From the NCBI GenBank assembly GCA_040255465.1, contig JBDZVA010000007.1, positions 82,480 through 146,479 of the forward strand: 64,000 nucleotides of DNA. The letters run 5' to 3'. Made by a program: the position numbers and the translations under genes. The notes beneath the pieces were generated by a model. The model was not told the origin of the DNA and made no database searches. It saw only the letters and a program-made list of their open reading frames with translations. Each line of letters starts with the position of its first letter. The first letter of the stretch is position 1. This DNA is from UBA5793 sp040255465. Lineage in GTDB: Bacteria > Planctomycetota > Phycisphaerae > Phycisphaerales > UBA5793. This document shows positions 17,082 through 26,131 of the stretch, piece by piece.

Positions 17082-18125
17082 TCACTGTCCCGCGTGTGTG
17101 GTGAAGATGGCCGCCTCGTCAGGCCGGGCCGTCGCGATCGGCAGCCGCAGCGAGATCGAGGCGCCGCCGTCGGCGTTTCGATCGACAGCGATTTCGCCGC
17201 CATGCGCATCAACGATGCGATGGACGATGGCCAGGCCCAGGCCGGTCCCGGTGTGGCGCGTGGTAAAGAAGGGATTGAAAATGCGCTCGACGATCTCCGG
17301 GGCGATGCCCGGACCGGTGTCGTCGACGACGATCGTCATCCACTGGCGTTCGAACGGCGCCTGCCCCGCGATCGCCTCGTCGTCTGCCGTGACGTCTGCC
17401 GTGTCGGGCTCAGCGAGGGTGGGCCCGGTGGCGGAGAGCGTCAGTGTTCCATCGCCGGACATCGCCTCGATCGCGTTGCGCATCAGGTTGACCATCGCCT
17501 GGTTGAGCAGGGCGGCGTCAACGTCAAGATCGGGCAGATTGCGCTCGGCATCGAGATCGCGGCAGATCTGCACGCTTGAGTCATGCAGCAGGCCCTGGCA
17601 GGCCTCGACAGCCTGGTGCAACAGGGCGGAAACGCTCGTGGGCGCCGGGCGGATCTTCATCTCGCGCGCGAAGTTGAGGACATCGCCAACGACGGCGTCG
17701 AGATCGCGCACGGCCCGGGCGATCTGCAGCGCGAGGCGGTTGGAGTCGGGCCGGTCCGTCAGATCTTCGGAAAGCATCGAGGCGTAGAGGCGGATCGACG
17801 CCAGTGGATTGCGGATTTCGTGCGCGATGCCGGCTGCCATTTGCCCCAGCGCCGCCAACTGTCGCGACCGGCGCAATTGTTCATTGGTCTCACGCAACTC
17901 GTGGTTCAGGCGGCGAACCTCTGCCTGCAGGGTCTGATGCGCGCCTTGCAGGCGGGTGGTGACCTGCGTGAACGCCGTCATGATGTCGGCGAGGTCCTGC
18001 TGCTCCCGCTGGGGCAGGCCGATGGCCTCATTGGGGCCCGCGTTGAGCGCCTCGTCGTCCGGAGCGAGGGGAGTGGTAACGTCGTGTTCGGCTACGCTGG
18101 TCGTCACGTCGCTACCCCCGCTCAT
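17082..18125 (-). CDS. Sensor histidine kinase of the flagellar two-component system
   Basis: 347 residues from the ATG at 18125, which overlaps the preceding gene's end by 14 bases. No membrane segment is seen, so it is cytosolic. A coiled coil at about 45-95 precedes the HisKA domain LAALGQMAAGIAHEIRNPLA, with phospho-acceptor His102. The ATPase domain has the N-box NLMRNAIEAMSGDG, G1 DDTGPGIAPEIVERIF, the F-box NPFFTTRHTGTGLGLAIV and IVDAHGGEI. Like FlgS or FleS it probably senses an assembly state rather than an external ligand. The cognate response regulator starts 25 bases downstream. Confidence 0.88.
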   Translation of the reverse strand: MSGGSDVTTSVAEHDVTTPLAPDDEALNAGPNEAIGLPQREQQDLADIMTAFTQVTTRLQGAHQTLQAEVRRLNHELRETNEQLRRSRQLAALGQMAAGIAHEIRNPLASIRLYASMLSEDLTDRPDSNRLALQIARAVRDLDAVVGDVLNFAREMKIRPAPTSVSALLHQAVEACQGLLHDSSVQICRDLDAERNLPDLDVDAALLNQAMVNLMRNAIEAMSGDGTLTLSATGPTLAEPDTADVTADDEAIAGQAPFERQWMTIVVDDTGPGIAPEIVERIFNPFFTTRHTGTGLGLAIVHRIVDAHGGEIAVDRNADGGASISLRLPIATARPDEAAIFTTHAGQ

Positions 18126-18600
18126 CCATGAAGCGGTTTCGACCCGGGGCGCTGTCCGCCGTGGTGCCCGTGACATACGCCCGGTTCGAGCGCTTGGCGG
18201 TCAGCAACTCCGCCAGTGCCTGGCTGATTTCCTGCTTCACTTCGCCGAGTCGTTCGCTCAGCAGGGCGTCAAGGGTGCGGACGCGCTTGAGCAGATCATC
18301 GAGCCGCCCCGCTGCGGTGACGGCTCGATCGCGCTCTTTGGGCGAGAGCGTCGAGAGATAGGCCGTCCATGAGGGGCAGCGGCTGGTGAATTGCGCATTG
18401 AGCGCGGACACTTCGTCCACAAGTGGCTGGCGGCTCGTCAGAAGGGCGGCAGCATCGTCGCACTGGGCCTTCCCCAGCCGGTCGAGCAGTTCGGCGGACT
18501 GACGTTCCAGCTCGATGCAGATGGCGATCTGGCGATCGATCAGATCGAGCAGGGGTGCCGGGTTTGGCCGCAGGGGCTGGGAGGAGGCAGTGGCGGTCAT
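18112..18600 (-). CDS. FlgN-like helical flagellar chaperone (tentative)
   Basis: 162 residues, almost entirely helical and charged. Features include PAPLLDLIDRQIAICIELER near the N-terminus and a long coiled coil around LDDLLKRVRTLDALLSERLG. The C-terminus SNRAYVTGTTADSAPGRNRF followed by MDERG resembles the aromatic and basic tail of FlgN, which ends in a conserved short segment. FlgN chaperones the hook-filament junction proteins FlgK and FlgL. Size, fold and position fit, but the sequence alone is not decisive. It could be another helical flagellar accessory protein. Confidence 0.5.
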   Translation of the reverse strand: MTATASSQPLRPNPAPLLDLIDRQIAICIELERQSAELLDRLGKAQCDDAAALLTSRQPLVDEVSALNAQFTSRCPSWTAYLSTLSPKERDRAVTAAGRLDDLLKRVRTLDALLSERLGEVKQEISQALAELLTAKRSNRAYVTGTTADSAPGRNRFMDERG

Positions 18601-18717
18601 CCTGACCTTCCGTTCCGGGTCGGCTCCGCCGCCCGTCAGTGTCGAGGTTCAGCAATCTTCCTGTTCATCATCCATTGTCGCGTCCGGGCATGAACTTTTG
18701 AGTCGCTCGGGCGCGGC

Positions 18718-21237
18718 TCAGGGGCCCGCGCTCCCCGCGGAAGTCAGATTTCCCTGCGCCGTCATCTCGTTGGACTTGAGCACGCGCTCCCATGCATCTC
18801 GATTGAGCGGCAATGGACCGGATTCGAAGGCCGAAGGAGGCAGATCGCGCAGCAGCCGCCAGGCGCGGTTCTGAGCGGTGCGGGCCGCGGGGATGTCATT
18901 GAGTGCGGCATAGGCGTTGACGATCTGGATCAAGGCCACGATCGCGGTCGCGTCTTCGGAGTAGCGGTCGGCGACGCCGGAGTAGAGCCGAATGGCCTCC
19001 TGGTAGGCTCCTTGATCAAACGCGCAGTCGGCGCGCCAGAACGACGCGAACTTGAGATTCTGGATGATCTCGGCCGAGCGCTTGTACGGCGGAATCGCTT
19101 CGTAGCCCTCGATCGCGGTGGCGTAGTGGGTGCTCGCGGCGTCAAGATGAGTCATGCGCGTCTGGGTCAACTGGATGCGCTCTGCTTCCGGGCGCTCCAT
19201 GGCCAGCTCATCCTTGATCGATTGGGCGCTCAGGCGGTAGGCGTGCGCCAACTGGTAGTGCAGATCGTTGATTCGCGGATCGGTCGGGTAGCGCTCGATC
19301 GCTTCGGTCAGGCGGCGGATGGCTTCGGGGTAATACTCCGCTGCAGGGCGGGGCATGGCGTAGTTCGCCGCGTGGCTGTAGAGCAGCCCGAGTTCAATGA
19401 GCGCATCGGCAAACTCCCACGCATCGGGATTGAGTTCGGCGCCGCCGTCAACGACGTGATTCAGCAGGCGCTCGGCTTCGGCGGGGTTGGGGCGCTCGGC
19501 CCTGAGGTAGCACTGCGCCAGCGGCACGTAGGACCGGTGGGCCTCGATGGAATTGTGGTGTTCGGCGATGAGCGTCTTGAACTGGGCAATGGCGCCGTCA
19601 TAGTCGCCCAGGGCCTGGTAGGAACGCCCGAGCATGTGGATGCCCCAGAGTTCGCGGGGCTGGCCGGCGCTGAGACGCACAAACTCCTTGAGCGACTTCA
19701 CCGCGACAAGGTACTCGCCGCCGCGGTCGAAGCACTTGGACGCCCAGCGCAGCGCCTCGGCCGAGGCGTCGGGATCGAGTTGAATCGCCATCTCGGCCAG
19801 TCGACGGTAGTACTCGCCGCCGTCGAGGAAGTAGCGCTGGGCCTGGCGGCGCGTCGCGGCGTCGATGCGCGCGGCGTCATCCGGCTGGATCGGCATGCCC
19901 TCGTCATTGAGCAGAATGCCGGCGTCTCTCCATGCCTGAGCCAGCGTCGAATCACCCAGCGCCCAGTTGGTCTGGGCGAGGCGCAACACGAGGTCTTCAG
20001 GCATGTCCTTGGGAGTTGGATAGAGGCTCTCGGCGATCTTGGCCATCTGCAGCGCTTCTGAGAGGCTGCCATCGTCGCGGCGGCGGTCGTGCCACACCAG
20101 CAGGCTGTTGCACACCTGTCGCGCCGTCAGCGTCGGCGTGCTGTCGGTGCGCTGCCTGGCGGCCGCCAGAGCCTTGACCACCGAGTTGTAATCGTTCATT
20201 GACTCGAGGTGATTGCCGAGTTGCGCCTGCACTTCGGCTCGCGAGAGCAGGGCCGGCAGGTAGGCCCGGGTGCCGGGATAGGTCACCACGATGTTGTCGA
20301 GCATCTGGAACGCGTCGTCCCACTGCAATCGCTGTTGGGCGATTCTGGCCTGGAGCAGCAATGCCTCGCCACGCAGTGCATTTGAACTTGGCAAGCCTTC
20401 GACGGCGGTCTGCAGGTGTTCCTCGGCGTTGGCGTAGTGGCCGAGTTCGAAGTACGCCCGACCCAGCAGCAGGTACAACTCGGGAAACTGGCGAATGCCG
20501 TCGGCACGCAACTGCTGCATCGCCACGAGCAACTTGTCGACCGCCTCGTTGACAAAACCCTGCTGGAGGCGCAACTCCGTGAGCCGGGCGAGGGTCCAGA
20601 TTCGATCTTCCGGCTTGAGGTCGGGTTCGACCATCAGTTTCATGAGCAGGTCGACGGTTTCGGCGTACTTGCCCGTGGACATCGCCAAGTTGCGGTCCAC
20701 GAGTGACTTGATCAGCCGTTGGCGCAATGACGAGGCGGTGGTGGGCAGTCGTTCGACGATCGCGGGTACTTCATCAGCGCGCCCGAGCCGGATGAGCGCA
20801 TCACCCATCTGGTAGAGATGCTGCGGCGTGAGCGTGGCGCCGGCCTTCTCCGCGTTGAGATAGCCGTCGACGGCCTCGGAGAGGTTGTGATCGGCGATGC
20901 CTCCCTGGCTTAACTGTTTGCTGTAGAACAGATCCGCGCGGGTCAGCAGGAACTGGCGAATGGCGTCTTCGCTCATCTTCTTGCGGTAGCGCTCCGCCTC
21001 GACGAGTTTGTCCAGCGCGGCGTCATACTCTCCGGTTTGCGCCAGGTTCTGCACCTCTTCGAGAACCGAGGAAAAGTCAATCGTCGGCCGAGTGCGCAGC
21101 ATGAGAAAAACGGAGACCAGCACCAGCCCGACGCTCGCAACGGCTGTTGGAACCTGCCAGACCTGGCTCCACCGAACGGCGTTCACGGGATCGCCGGCGG
21201 GCGTCTCAGAAGGTGTTGGAGCCTGCTCTTCGGCCAC
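18718..21237 (-). CDS. Membrane-anchored tetratricopeptide-repeat protein
   Basis: 839 residues. A short cytosolic N-terminus precedes one membrane helix at about 31-48 (TAVASVGLVLVSVFLMLRT). The rest consists of many TPR-like helical repeats, for example AQTGEYDAALDKLVEAERYR, YFELGHYANAEEHLQTAVEG, YQALGDYDGAIAQFKTLIAE and AFDQGAYQEAIRLYSGVADR. No catalytic motif is visible. Topology suggests a periplasm-exposed scaffold. It is 117 bases upstream of the FlgN-like gene and on the same strand, but a link to motility is not shown. Confidence 0.75.
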   Translation of the reverse strand: MAEEQAPTPSETPAGDPVNAVRWSQVWQVPTAVASVGLVLVSVFLMLRTRPTIDFSSVLEEVQNLAQTGEYDAALDKLVEAERYRKKMSEDAIRQFLLTRADLFYSKQLSQGGIADHNLSEAVDGYLNAEKAGATLTPQHLYQMGDALIRLGRADEVPAIVERLPTTASSLRQRLIKSLVDRNLAMSTGKYAETVDLLMKLMVEPDLKPEDRIWTLARLTELRLQQGFVNEAVDKLLVAMQQLRADGIRQFPELYLLLGRAYFELGHYANAEEHLQTAVEGLPSSNALRGEALLLQARIAQQRLQWDDAFQMLDNIVVTYPGTRAYLPALLSRAEVQAQLGNHLESMNDYNSVVKALAAARQRTDSTPTLTARQVCNSLLVWHDRRRDDGSLSEALQMAKIAESLYPTPKDMPEDLVLRLAQTNWALGDSTLAQAWRDAGILLNDEGMPIQPDDAARIDAATRRQAQRYFLDGGEYYRRLAEMAIQLDPDASAEALRWASKCFDRGGEYLVAVKSLKEFVRLSAGQPRELWGIHMLGRSYQALGDYDGAIAQFKTLIAEHHNSIEAHRSYVPLAQCYLRAERPNPAEAERLLNHVVDGGAELNPDAWEFADALIELGLLYSHAANYAMPRPAAEYYPEAIRRLTEAIERYPTDPRINDLHYQLAHAYRLSAQSIKDELAMERPEAERIQLTQTRMTHLDAASTHYATAIEGYEAIPPYKRSAEIIQNLKFASFWRADCAFDQGAYQEAIRLYSGVADRYSEDATAIVALIQIVNAYAALNDIPAARTAQNRAWRLLRDLPPSAFESGPLPLNRDAWERVLKSNEMTAQGNLTSAGSAGP

Positions 21238-21441
21238 GATTGAACTTTCCTTTGCAGTCCGGACGAACCGATACCACTGAAACCGTAAGGTCCAGAGCGT
21301 TTATCGGCACGGCCGCGCCGCCAACTGCATTCGCAGCGCAGAATCTGCCTGCCCAAGAGCAGCGATCGCCGCTGGCGGCCAAAAGCCGGGCGAACGGACT
21401 ACGCTTGGTTCGTCCTCCCTACCCTGAATGGGTCCACCTGC

Positions 21442-22224
21442 ATGACTGACGACGATTTCGACCTTGATCTTGGCGCCATGCAAAAGCAGGGATTGGTGAC
21501 CGAGATCGTCGGCGAACTCAAGTCCGGCAAGGAAGCCACCGTCTACCTCGCGCGATCCGCAGCGGGGCTGATCGTGGTCAAGCGGTTTCGAGCCATGGCT
21601 GGCCGCAGGTTCCACACCGACGCGAAGTACCGGCAGGGAAGGCAGATGCGCGATCGCGACGCGAGGGCGTTTGACCGCCGTACGCGCTACGGGCGGCAGT
21701 ACGCCCAGAACACCTGGATCGCCGCCGAGCACGGCATGCTTCGTCGGCTCGGCCGCGCCGGCGCGATCCCTGTTCCGCGCGTGATCGCCCGAGTGGGAGC
21801 GTGCATCCTGATGGAGTTCATCGCAGACACTGCCGGCAGTGAGCGGCCGGCGGCGCGCCTGGTTGACGCGGAGGTGCTTGCTCACGAGGCGGCGCCGCTT
21901 CATTCCAGGATCATGCTGGCCATCATCGGGATGTTCGAGCGGCACGTTGTGCACGCCGATCTCTCGCCGTTCAACATCCTCATGCCGCACGGGAGCGAGT
22001 CGGCTGCTGGAGATTACGAGGCAGACGCAGCGCCGGTGCGGTTCCGGCCCGTCATCATCGACTTCCCCCAGGCCGTCGATCCGCGCAAGAACCCCAATGC
22101 TCGCGAGTTGCTGGCGCACGACGTGGGCCAGGTCACGCGGTTCTTCCAGCGATTCGATCCCAAGGTGGCGGACAACGATCTGGCAGCTCGTCTCTGGGCG
22201 ACGTTTGAGCGAGGTTCACTCTGA
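21442..22224 (+). CDS. RIO-type serine/threonine protein kinase
   Basis: 260 residues. Features of the RIO family are a glycine-poor nucleotide region (LKSGKEATVYLARS), the ATP-anchoring lysine in GLIVVKRFRA, the hinge/gatekeeper stretch CILMEFIAD, the catalytic loop VVHADLSPFNILM and the metal-binding IIDFPQAVD that replaces DFG. It is most like the RIO1 group. Its substrate in bacteria is unknown, and a ribosome-related role is possible by analogy. It is the only plus-strand gene in this stretch and overlaps the end of the convergent neighbour by 9 bases. Confidence 0.88.
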   Translation: MTDDDFDLDLGAMQKQGLVTEIVGELKSGKEATVYLARSAAGLIVVKRFRAMAGRRFHTDAKYRQGRQMRDRDARAFDRRTRYGRQYAQNTWIAAEHGMLRRLGRAGAIPVPRVIARVGACILMEFIADTAGSERPAARLVDAEVLAHEAAPLHSRIMLAIIGMFERHVVHADLSPFNILMPHGSESAAGDYEADAAPVRFRPVIIDFPQAVDPRKNPNARELLAHDVGQVTRFFQRFDPKVADNDLAARLWATFERGSL

Positions 22225-22605
22225 ACCCTTGGAGGCGTGCGCCTTTTTTTCGGCGAGGCGCTGGGCGTACTGCCGCACCCACGTTTCCCAACTCTTGCCA
22301 AGGGCCGTGTCGCGGCCGGTGAAGGCGAGTTTGCGAATGTCGCGAGCCGGCACGCTCTGCTTGTCGCCGGAGTCCGTCATCATCAGGCGGACGAAGAGGT
22401 TTCCATCATCATCCTCGCGCCGGTCGAAGAGATAGCCCTCGACCTGGCGCCCGTCAGCCAGGGTCAGCGTGATGTCGCCCCGGTAGTCAAAGGCGAGCTC
22501 GAGTGCTTCCAGCGCCAATTCGGGGCTGGAAAACTCGAATACGCGACCCTCGGGCGAGTGCGCCGCGGCGGCGGGGGCATGATGTTCGTGTTCCTCGTGA
22601 GGCAT
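22216..22605 (-). CDS. Unknown small protein, His-rich N-terminus
   Basis: 129 residues. The start is MPHEEHEHHAPAAAAH, a short His/Glu-rich segment. The rest looks like a compact beta-rich domain (DITLTLADGRQVEGYLFDRR and DDGNLFVRLMMTDSGDKQSV), reminiscent of a small Sm-like barrel that binds or senses something. It ends with a helical basic tail. No family is recognised with confidence. It is the last gene of a minus-strand cluster with the receiver protein and aroB, 13 bases after the preceding gene. Confidence 0.65.
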   Translation of the reverse strand: MPHEEHEHHAPAAAAHSPEGRVFEFSSPELALEALELAFDYRGDITLTLADGRQVEGYLFDRREDDDGNLFVRLMMTDSGDKQSVPARDIRKLAFTGRDTALGKSWETWVRQYAQRLAEKKAHASKGSE

Positions 22606-22618
22606 TGATCCGATCCGT

Positions 22619-22930
22619 TCAGGAGAAGGTGAGCGACCGGCCGGACTCGAGATCGAGCAGTTGCCAGTGTGTCGCTTTGCAGATGCGCGTCAGGACCGAC
22701 CAGGCGATGTCCTCGTCGAGGATGGCCACGAGCATCTGGTTGAGCTCATCGGCGCCGGGGGTGATCTGCATGGTCAGGCCCGGACCGTATAGGAACTCGC
22801 CGCCTTCGATGTCGGGCCACGTATTGAATTTCGAGAGCGTCGCCAGCACCGAACGCCGCGAGCCGAGGCTGGGTGCTTCGTCCGGGTCGTCGGGCGCGGG
22901 GCCGGTGATGACAAGTTGCCGCTTGGCCAA
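22619..22930 (-). CDS. Unknown small protein
   Basis: 103 residues with no signal peptide or membrane helix. It contains SVLATLSKFNTWPDIEGGEF, a Gly/Pro-rich middle, and a C-terminal segment IAWSVLTRICKATHWQLLDL. Length, codon-like composition and tight packing (5 bases after the receiver-protein gene and 13 before the next) support a real gene. It is likely a conserved protein of this lineage with no identifiable function. Confidence 0.6.
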   Translation of the reverse strand: MAKRQLVITGPAPDDPDEAPSLGSRRSVLATLSKFNTWPDIEGGEFLYGPGLTMQITPGADELNQMLVAILDEDIAWSVLTRICKATHWQLLDLESGRSLTFS

Positions 22931-22935
22931 TGGTC

Positions 22936-23364
22936 TCAGTCCTTCGGACGCGATCCTGCGCGAGCCTTGACCTCATCGGCCTGTTTAAGTAGTTCGACAG
23001 CCTTCTCGACCAGGACATCCATCGAGAACGGCTTTTGCAGATAGAGATCAGCGCCCATCCCCGTGGCGAACGAGCGGTGCCGCTTGCCTTCATTGGCGGT
23101 GATCATGATCACAACCGGCGAGTCTTCGTATCCCTTGATCTTCTCGAGCACCAGAAACCCGCTGCGGCCGGGCAACATCATGTCAAGAATGACCAGGTCA
23201 GGCTTCTCCTCAAGGCAGACGCGGACGGCGGAGTTGCCATCGCCGCACGTGCGAGTCCGCGCGCCCTCGGCTTTGAGCACTGTCTCCACCGATTCTCGAA
23301 TGTCTGACTCATCGTCCACGATGAGTACCGATCGATTGGCAAGCTGGCCTTGCGGCTGAGTCAT
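22936..23364 (-). CDS. Single-domain response regulator (receiver only)
   Basis: 142 residues from the ATG at 23364, which has AGAGGAGAGG just upstream. The whole protein is one receiver domain: SVLIVDDESDIRESVETVLK with the acidic pair, the phospho-acceptor Asp in LVILDMMLPGRSGFLV, Thr in VIMITANEG and the conserved Lys in LYLQKPFSMD. There is no output domain, so it would act by protein contact as in CheY-like systems. The partner kinase is not in the neighbourhood. A flagellar locus is 5 kb away, but no chemotaxis gene is present. Confidence 0.88.
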   Translation of the reverse strand: MTQPQGQLANRSVLIVDDESDIRESVETVLKAEGARTRTCGDGNSAVRVCLEEKPDLVILDMMLPGRSGFLVLEKIKGYEDSPVVIMITANEGKRHRSFATGMGADLYLQKPFSMDVLVEKAVELLKQADEVKARAGSRPKD

Positions 23365-23478
23365 CGGATCCTCTCCTCTGCGCGGTTGCCGTACCAACGG
23401 CAAACACTGCAGGCTGGTCGCCCACTGTGCGGGCGGGCGGTGTGGAAAGGATACGCGTGTGTGCTCGACGGGGGAAGG

Positions 23479-24603
23479 TCAGGGGGCAATGGCGTTCATT
23501 CCCGCTTCGACGGCCGAATCCGGCGCCGGATCGACGATTTCCACGACGCCTGCGTCGATCGGGATGAGCAGGCGAATCGAACCGGCTCGGGTCTTCTTGT
23601 CGGATTTCATTGCGCTGATGATCTCAGCCAGCGGGGGTGCGGATTTCATCCTGACCGGCAGCCCCAGTTGCCCCATCAGCCCGCGCAGCCGAGGTCGCAG
23701 ATCCCCAGTGGTCAACTTCAAATGCTCGCCTGCAGCGCAGGCGGCCAGCAGCCCCAGGGCGACCGCCTCGCCGTGCTCAAGGGCGAGTTCCGGTCGAGTC
23801 TCGATGGCGTGAGCAAAGGTGTGGCCGAGGTTGAGCATCAACCGTTGGGAAGACTCCCTTTCGTCACTGGCGACGACTTCGGCCTTGATCCGCACATTGC
23901 GGGCGATGAACTCGACATGCTCGCCACAATGGCCGGGGTCGAGAGAATCGGCGTTTGACTCAATCCAGTCGAGCAACCCCGGGTCGGCGATGATGGCGTG
24001 TTTGATGCACTCTGCCAGTCCGCAACGAAACGCGCGCGGGGGCAGCGTGGCGAGTGTGTTGACGTCCATGAGCACCGCAGCGGGATGATGAAATGCGCCA
24101 ACGAGGTTCTTGCCGAGTGTCTCGGCGTCGGGCAAAGGAAAGTTGACCCCCGTCTTTCCGCCGATCGCCGCATCGACCATGCCCAGCAGCGTTGTTGGGA
24201 TGTTGATCAGCGTGATGCCGCGCATGAAGGTCGCGGCGGCGAACCCGGCGAGATCCGTCACGATCCCCCCGCCGACGGCGACAACGGCGCTGGTCCGATC
24301 CAGACCGGACTTGAGGAACTCGCTGTAGAGGCGAGCGGCCGTCTCAAGCGTCTTGTTCGCCTCAGTCGCATGAATGGGTACGAGTACGCAATCGAATCCT
24401 GCTGAAGTGAGCAGGATGATCAAAGGGCCGCCGTGCGACTGTGCAATGGCGGCATCGCACACCACGGCGAGTCGCCGGCCCTTGACGCATTGCTTCAGGA
24501 GCGTCACGCACTCGTCGAGCAGGTTCGAACCAATCAGGATTGCGCAGGCTTGATCAGCGCCGGCAAGGCGCAGGTCGATCCGCACATGGCCACCCTCAGT
24601 CAT
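23479..24603 (-). CDS. aroB: 3-dehydroquinate synthase
   Basis: 374 residues from the ATG at 24603, which overlaps the upstream gene's stop by 8 bases. The longer open frame upstream is not homologous. NAD-binding and active-site motifs are VVAVGGGIVTDLAGFAAATF, MRGITLINIPTTLLGMVDA, AAIGGKTGVNFPLPDAETLG, CGLAECIKHAII and the zinc-ligand histidines in LNLGHTFAHAIETRP. It converts DAHP to 3-dehydroquinate in the shikimate pathway. Other aro genes are not nearby. Confidence 0.95.
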   Translation of the reverse strand: MTEGGHVRIDLRLAGADQACAILIGSNLLDECVTLLKQCVKGRRLAVVCDAAIAQSHGGPLIILLTSAGFDCVLVPIHATEANKTLETAARLYSEFLKSGLDRTSAVVAVGGGIVTDLAGFAAATFMRGITLINIPTTLLGMVDAAIGGKTGVNFPLPDAETLGKNLVGAFHHPAAVLMDVNTLATLPPRAFRCGLAECIKHAIIADPGLLDWIESNADSLDPGHCGEHVEFIARNVRIKAEVVASDERESSQRLMLNLGHTFAHAIETRPELALEHGEAVALGLLAACAAGEHLKLTTGDLRPRLRGLMGQLGLPVRMKSAPPLAEIISAMKSDKKTRAGSIRLLIPIDAGVVEIVDPAPDSAVEAGMNAIAP

Positions 24604-25381
24604 GGGCAATCGTATCTCCGCCGCGCCGCCGGAGTTCAGCCAGCGCCTCGGCGGGTTCGGCGGGCAGGTTGGCGTCATTCCATGCTTCCTCATCAGCTGC
24701 GCTGGTCACCCGATCGGGTCGCCTGCCCGCGGATCGCAAGGCAACGCGCCGAACGATGAACAACAAGGCGCCGCCGACCAGCAGAGCCGCAACCAGATTC
24801 CCCCACGCCAGCGACTGTTTCGCAGTGGCTGGTGAGTATGTGGGAAGAGCGCCCACGAATACGAGAATGCGCTCCGTGGCCGGAGGGGCCGCCGGATCGG
24901 TGCTCTCGGGCCGCAACCGACTCGAAGTCGATCGCATGTTTGCCAGCGCTGACTTCCAGAATGTGGCGTTCAGTTCGATCGAACCGACGTGTTCGCCCGG
25001 TGCATCACGGCCGTCCGGTTCGTAGATCAGCAGCAGAAGCGGTTCGGAGACAGGATCGGCTGTGGTCTGCCACGCGATGAGATGTGGAATGTCAAACGCG
25101 CTGCTGGCGACACGCGTTGCGGGACCGGTGGACAGATGAAACGTCCGTCCGTGGTGTGCCGCCGGATCGCTGGCAATCGCGGCCAGGTCGACAACGGGCG
25201 CCGTGTCTCTTTCAGACCACGCGCCGACTGCCGCAACGAGCGCATCGAGTGCGGGATCTGCAGCGAGCGGTTGGTCATCAACCGTCTGCATCGCCCAGTC
25301 CCCAGTGGGTGGGGCCGATAGTGCGAGCAGCGGCAGGGCAGTCGAGATCAGTGCAAGGATTGCCAGTCCGCGATTGGGCAT
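24596..25381 (-). CDS. Unknown exported membrane protein
   Basis: About 261 residues from an ATG at 25381 (MPNRGLAILALISTALPLLA), which gives a clean signal peptide ending near ALS-APP. An ATG 14 codons earlier is also possible. Neither has a strong ribosome-binding site. The middle is a likely periplasmic domain with no recognisable family. A C-terminal membrane helix (LAWGNLVAALLVGGALLFIV) is followed by a basic, acidic-ending cytosolic tail. The stop overlaps the aroB start by 8 bases, so the two are co-expressed. The function is unknown. Confidence 0.65.
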   Translation of the reverse strand: MPNRGLAILALISTALPLLALSAPPTGDWAMQTVDDQPLAADPALDALVAAVGAWSERDTAPVVDLAAIASDPAAHHGRTFHLSTGPATRVASSAFDIPHLIAWQTTADPVSEPLLLLIYEPDGRDAPGEHVGSIELNATFWKSALANMRSTSSRLRPESTDPAAPPATERILVFVGALPTYSPATAKQSLAWGNLVAALLVGGALLFIVRRVALRSAGRRPDRVTSAADEEAWNDANLPAEPAEALAELRRRGGDTIAHD

Positions 25382-25441
25382 AGTGAATGGTACGATCGCG
25401 GTCCGACGGTCAACGCTCTGCATGCCGAGCGGCTGCGCAGG

Positions 25442-26131
25442 TCACCATTCGTAGCCCATGTCTTCGGCCTCGCGATACAAGGCGAGCAATGTGGCCACCG
25501 ATGCCCAAGTGGCCTGCACGCGGAGTGCTGCCTCTTCTGACTGCGATTCGAGTGCCTGCTGCAGAGCCCTGTCGAGGTCCACGACGAGTGGCATTCCAGT
25601 TGCCGCCTCTCGCAGTAACTCGGCGAGTCGTTCCTCGGCCAGGATGCCTTTGGTGAAACTCCCGATCCGATTGCGGAATCGTTCAAAGTTAATCGCAGCG
25701 AAGAACTCTCGAAGTTCGAGACTCGGCCTTGGTTCACAATTGGACTCAAGCCAGGCCGCAAAGTCGGCGCGACCATCGGAAGACTCGACGAGTGCAAGGA
25801 TGGCGTCTGCGGCCGCCGATCCCTGCGAGACAAGATTCCAGCCGTTCAGTCGCAGAAAACCACCACAGCACAACAATGCTGTGCGCTTGTTCCCGTCCAT
25901 GAATGGGTGATTCTTTGCGATGAACCACGCATAAGCAGATGCCATTCCGAACGGAAAGGCGTAGGCGTACTCGCCGCCGAACTGCTGTTGGGGTTGGCCC
26001 AGCGCCGACTCAAGAAGTGCTCTCTCGCGGATTCCGGCCAATCCGCCATACTCTTGAAGCGAAACATCGTGCCAGGCAATCGCCTCGTCAATTGAGATGA
26101 ACCGGGGGCGCGCAACCGACTGAGTACTCAT
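25442..26131 (-). CDS. Doc/Fic-family toxin with C-terminal extension
   Basis: 229 residues. The Fic/Doc active-site motif HPFMDGNKRTALLCCGGFLR is at about residues 74-93. The upstream part SIDEAIAWHDVSLQEYGG and LAGIRERALLESALGQPQQQ is typical of Doc (Phd-Doc family) toxins that phosphorylate EF-Tu (P1 Doc) or otherwise AMPylate targets. Classic Doc is about 126 residues. Here about 100 extra helical residues follow, which I do not recognise. It overlaps the upstream small gene by 4 bases (ATGA), giving an antitoxin-then-toxin pair. Confidence 0.85.
   Translation of the reverse strand: MSTQSVARPRFISIDEAIAWHDVSLQEYGGLAGIRERALLESALGQPQQQFGGEYAYAFPFGMASAYAWFIAKNHPFMDGNKRTALLCCGGFLRLNGWNLVSQGSAAADAILALVESSDGRADFAAWLESNCEPRPSLELREFFAAINFERFRNRIGSFTKGILAEERLAELLREAATGMPLVVDLDRALQQALESQSEEAALRVQATWASVATLLALYREAEDMGYEW

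Noticed and set aside
18718..21237. Assigning the TPR protein to the flagellar operon
   Set aside because: It is on the same strand, but its topology and repeats do not match any known flagellar component and a 117-base gap separates it.
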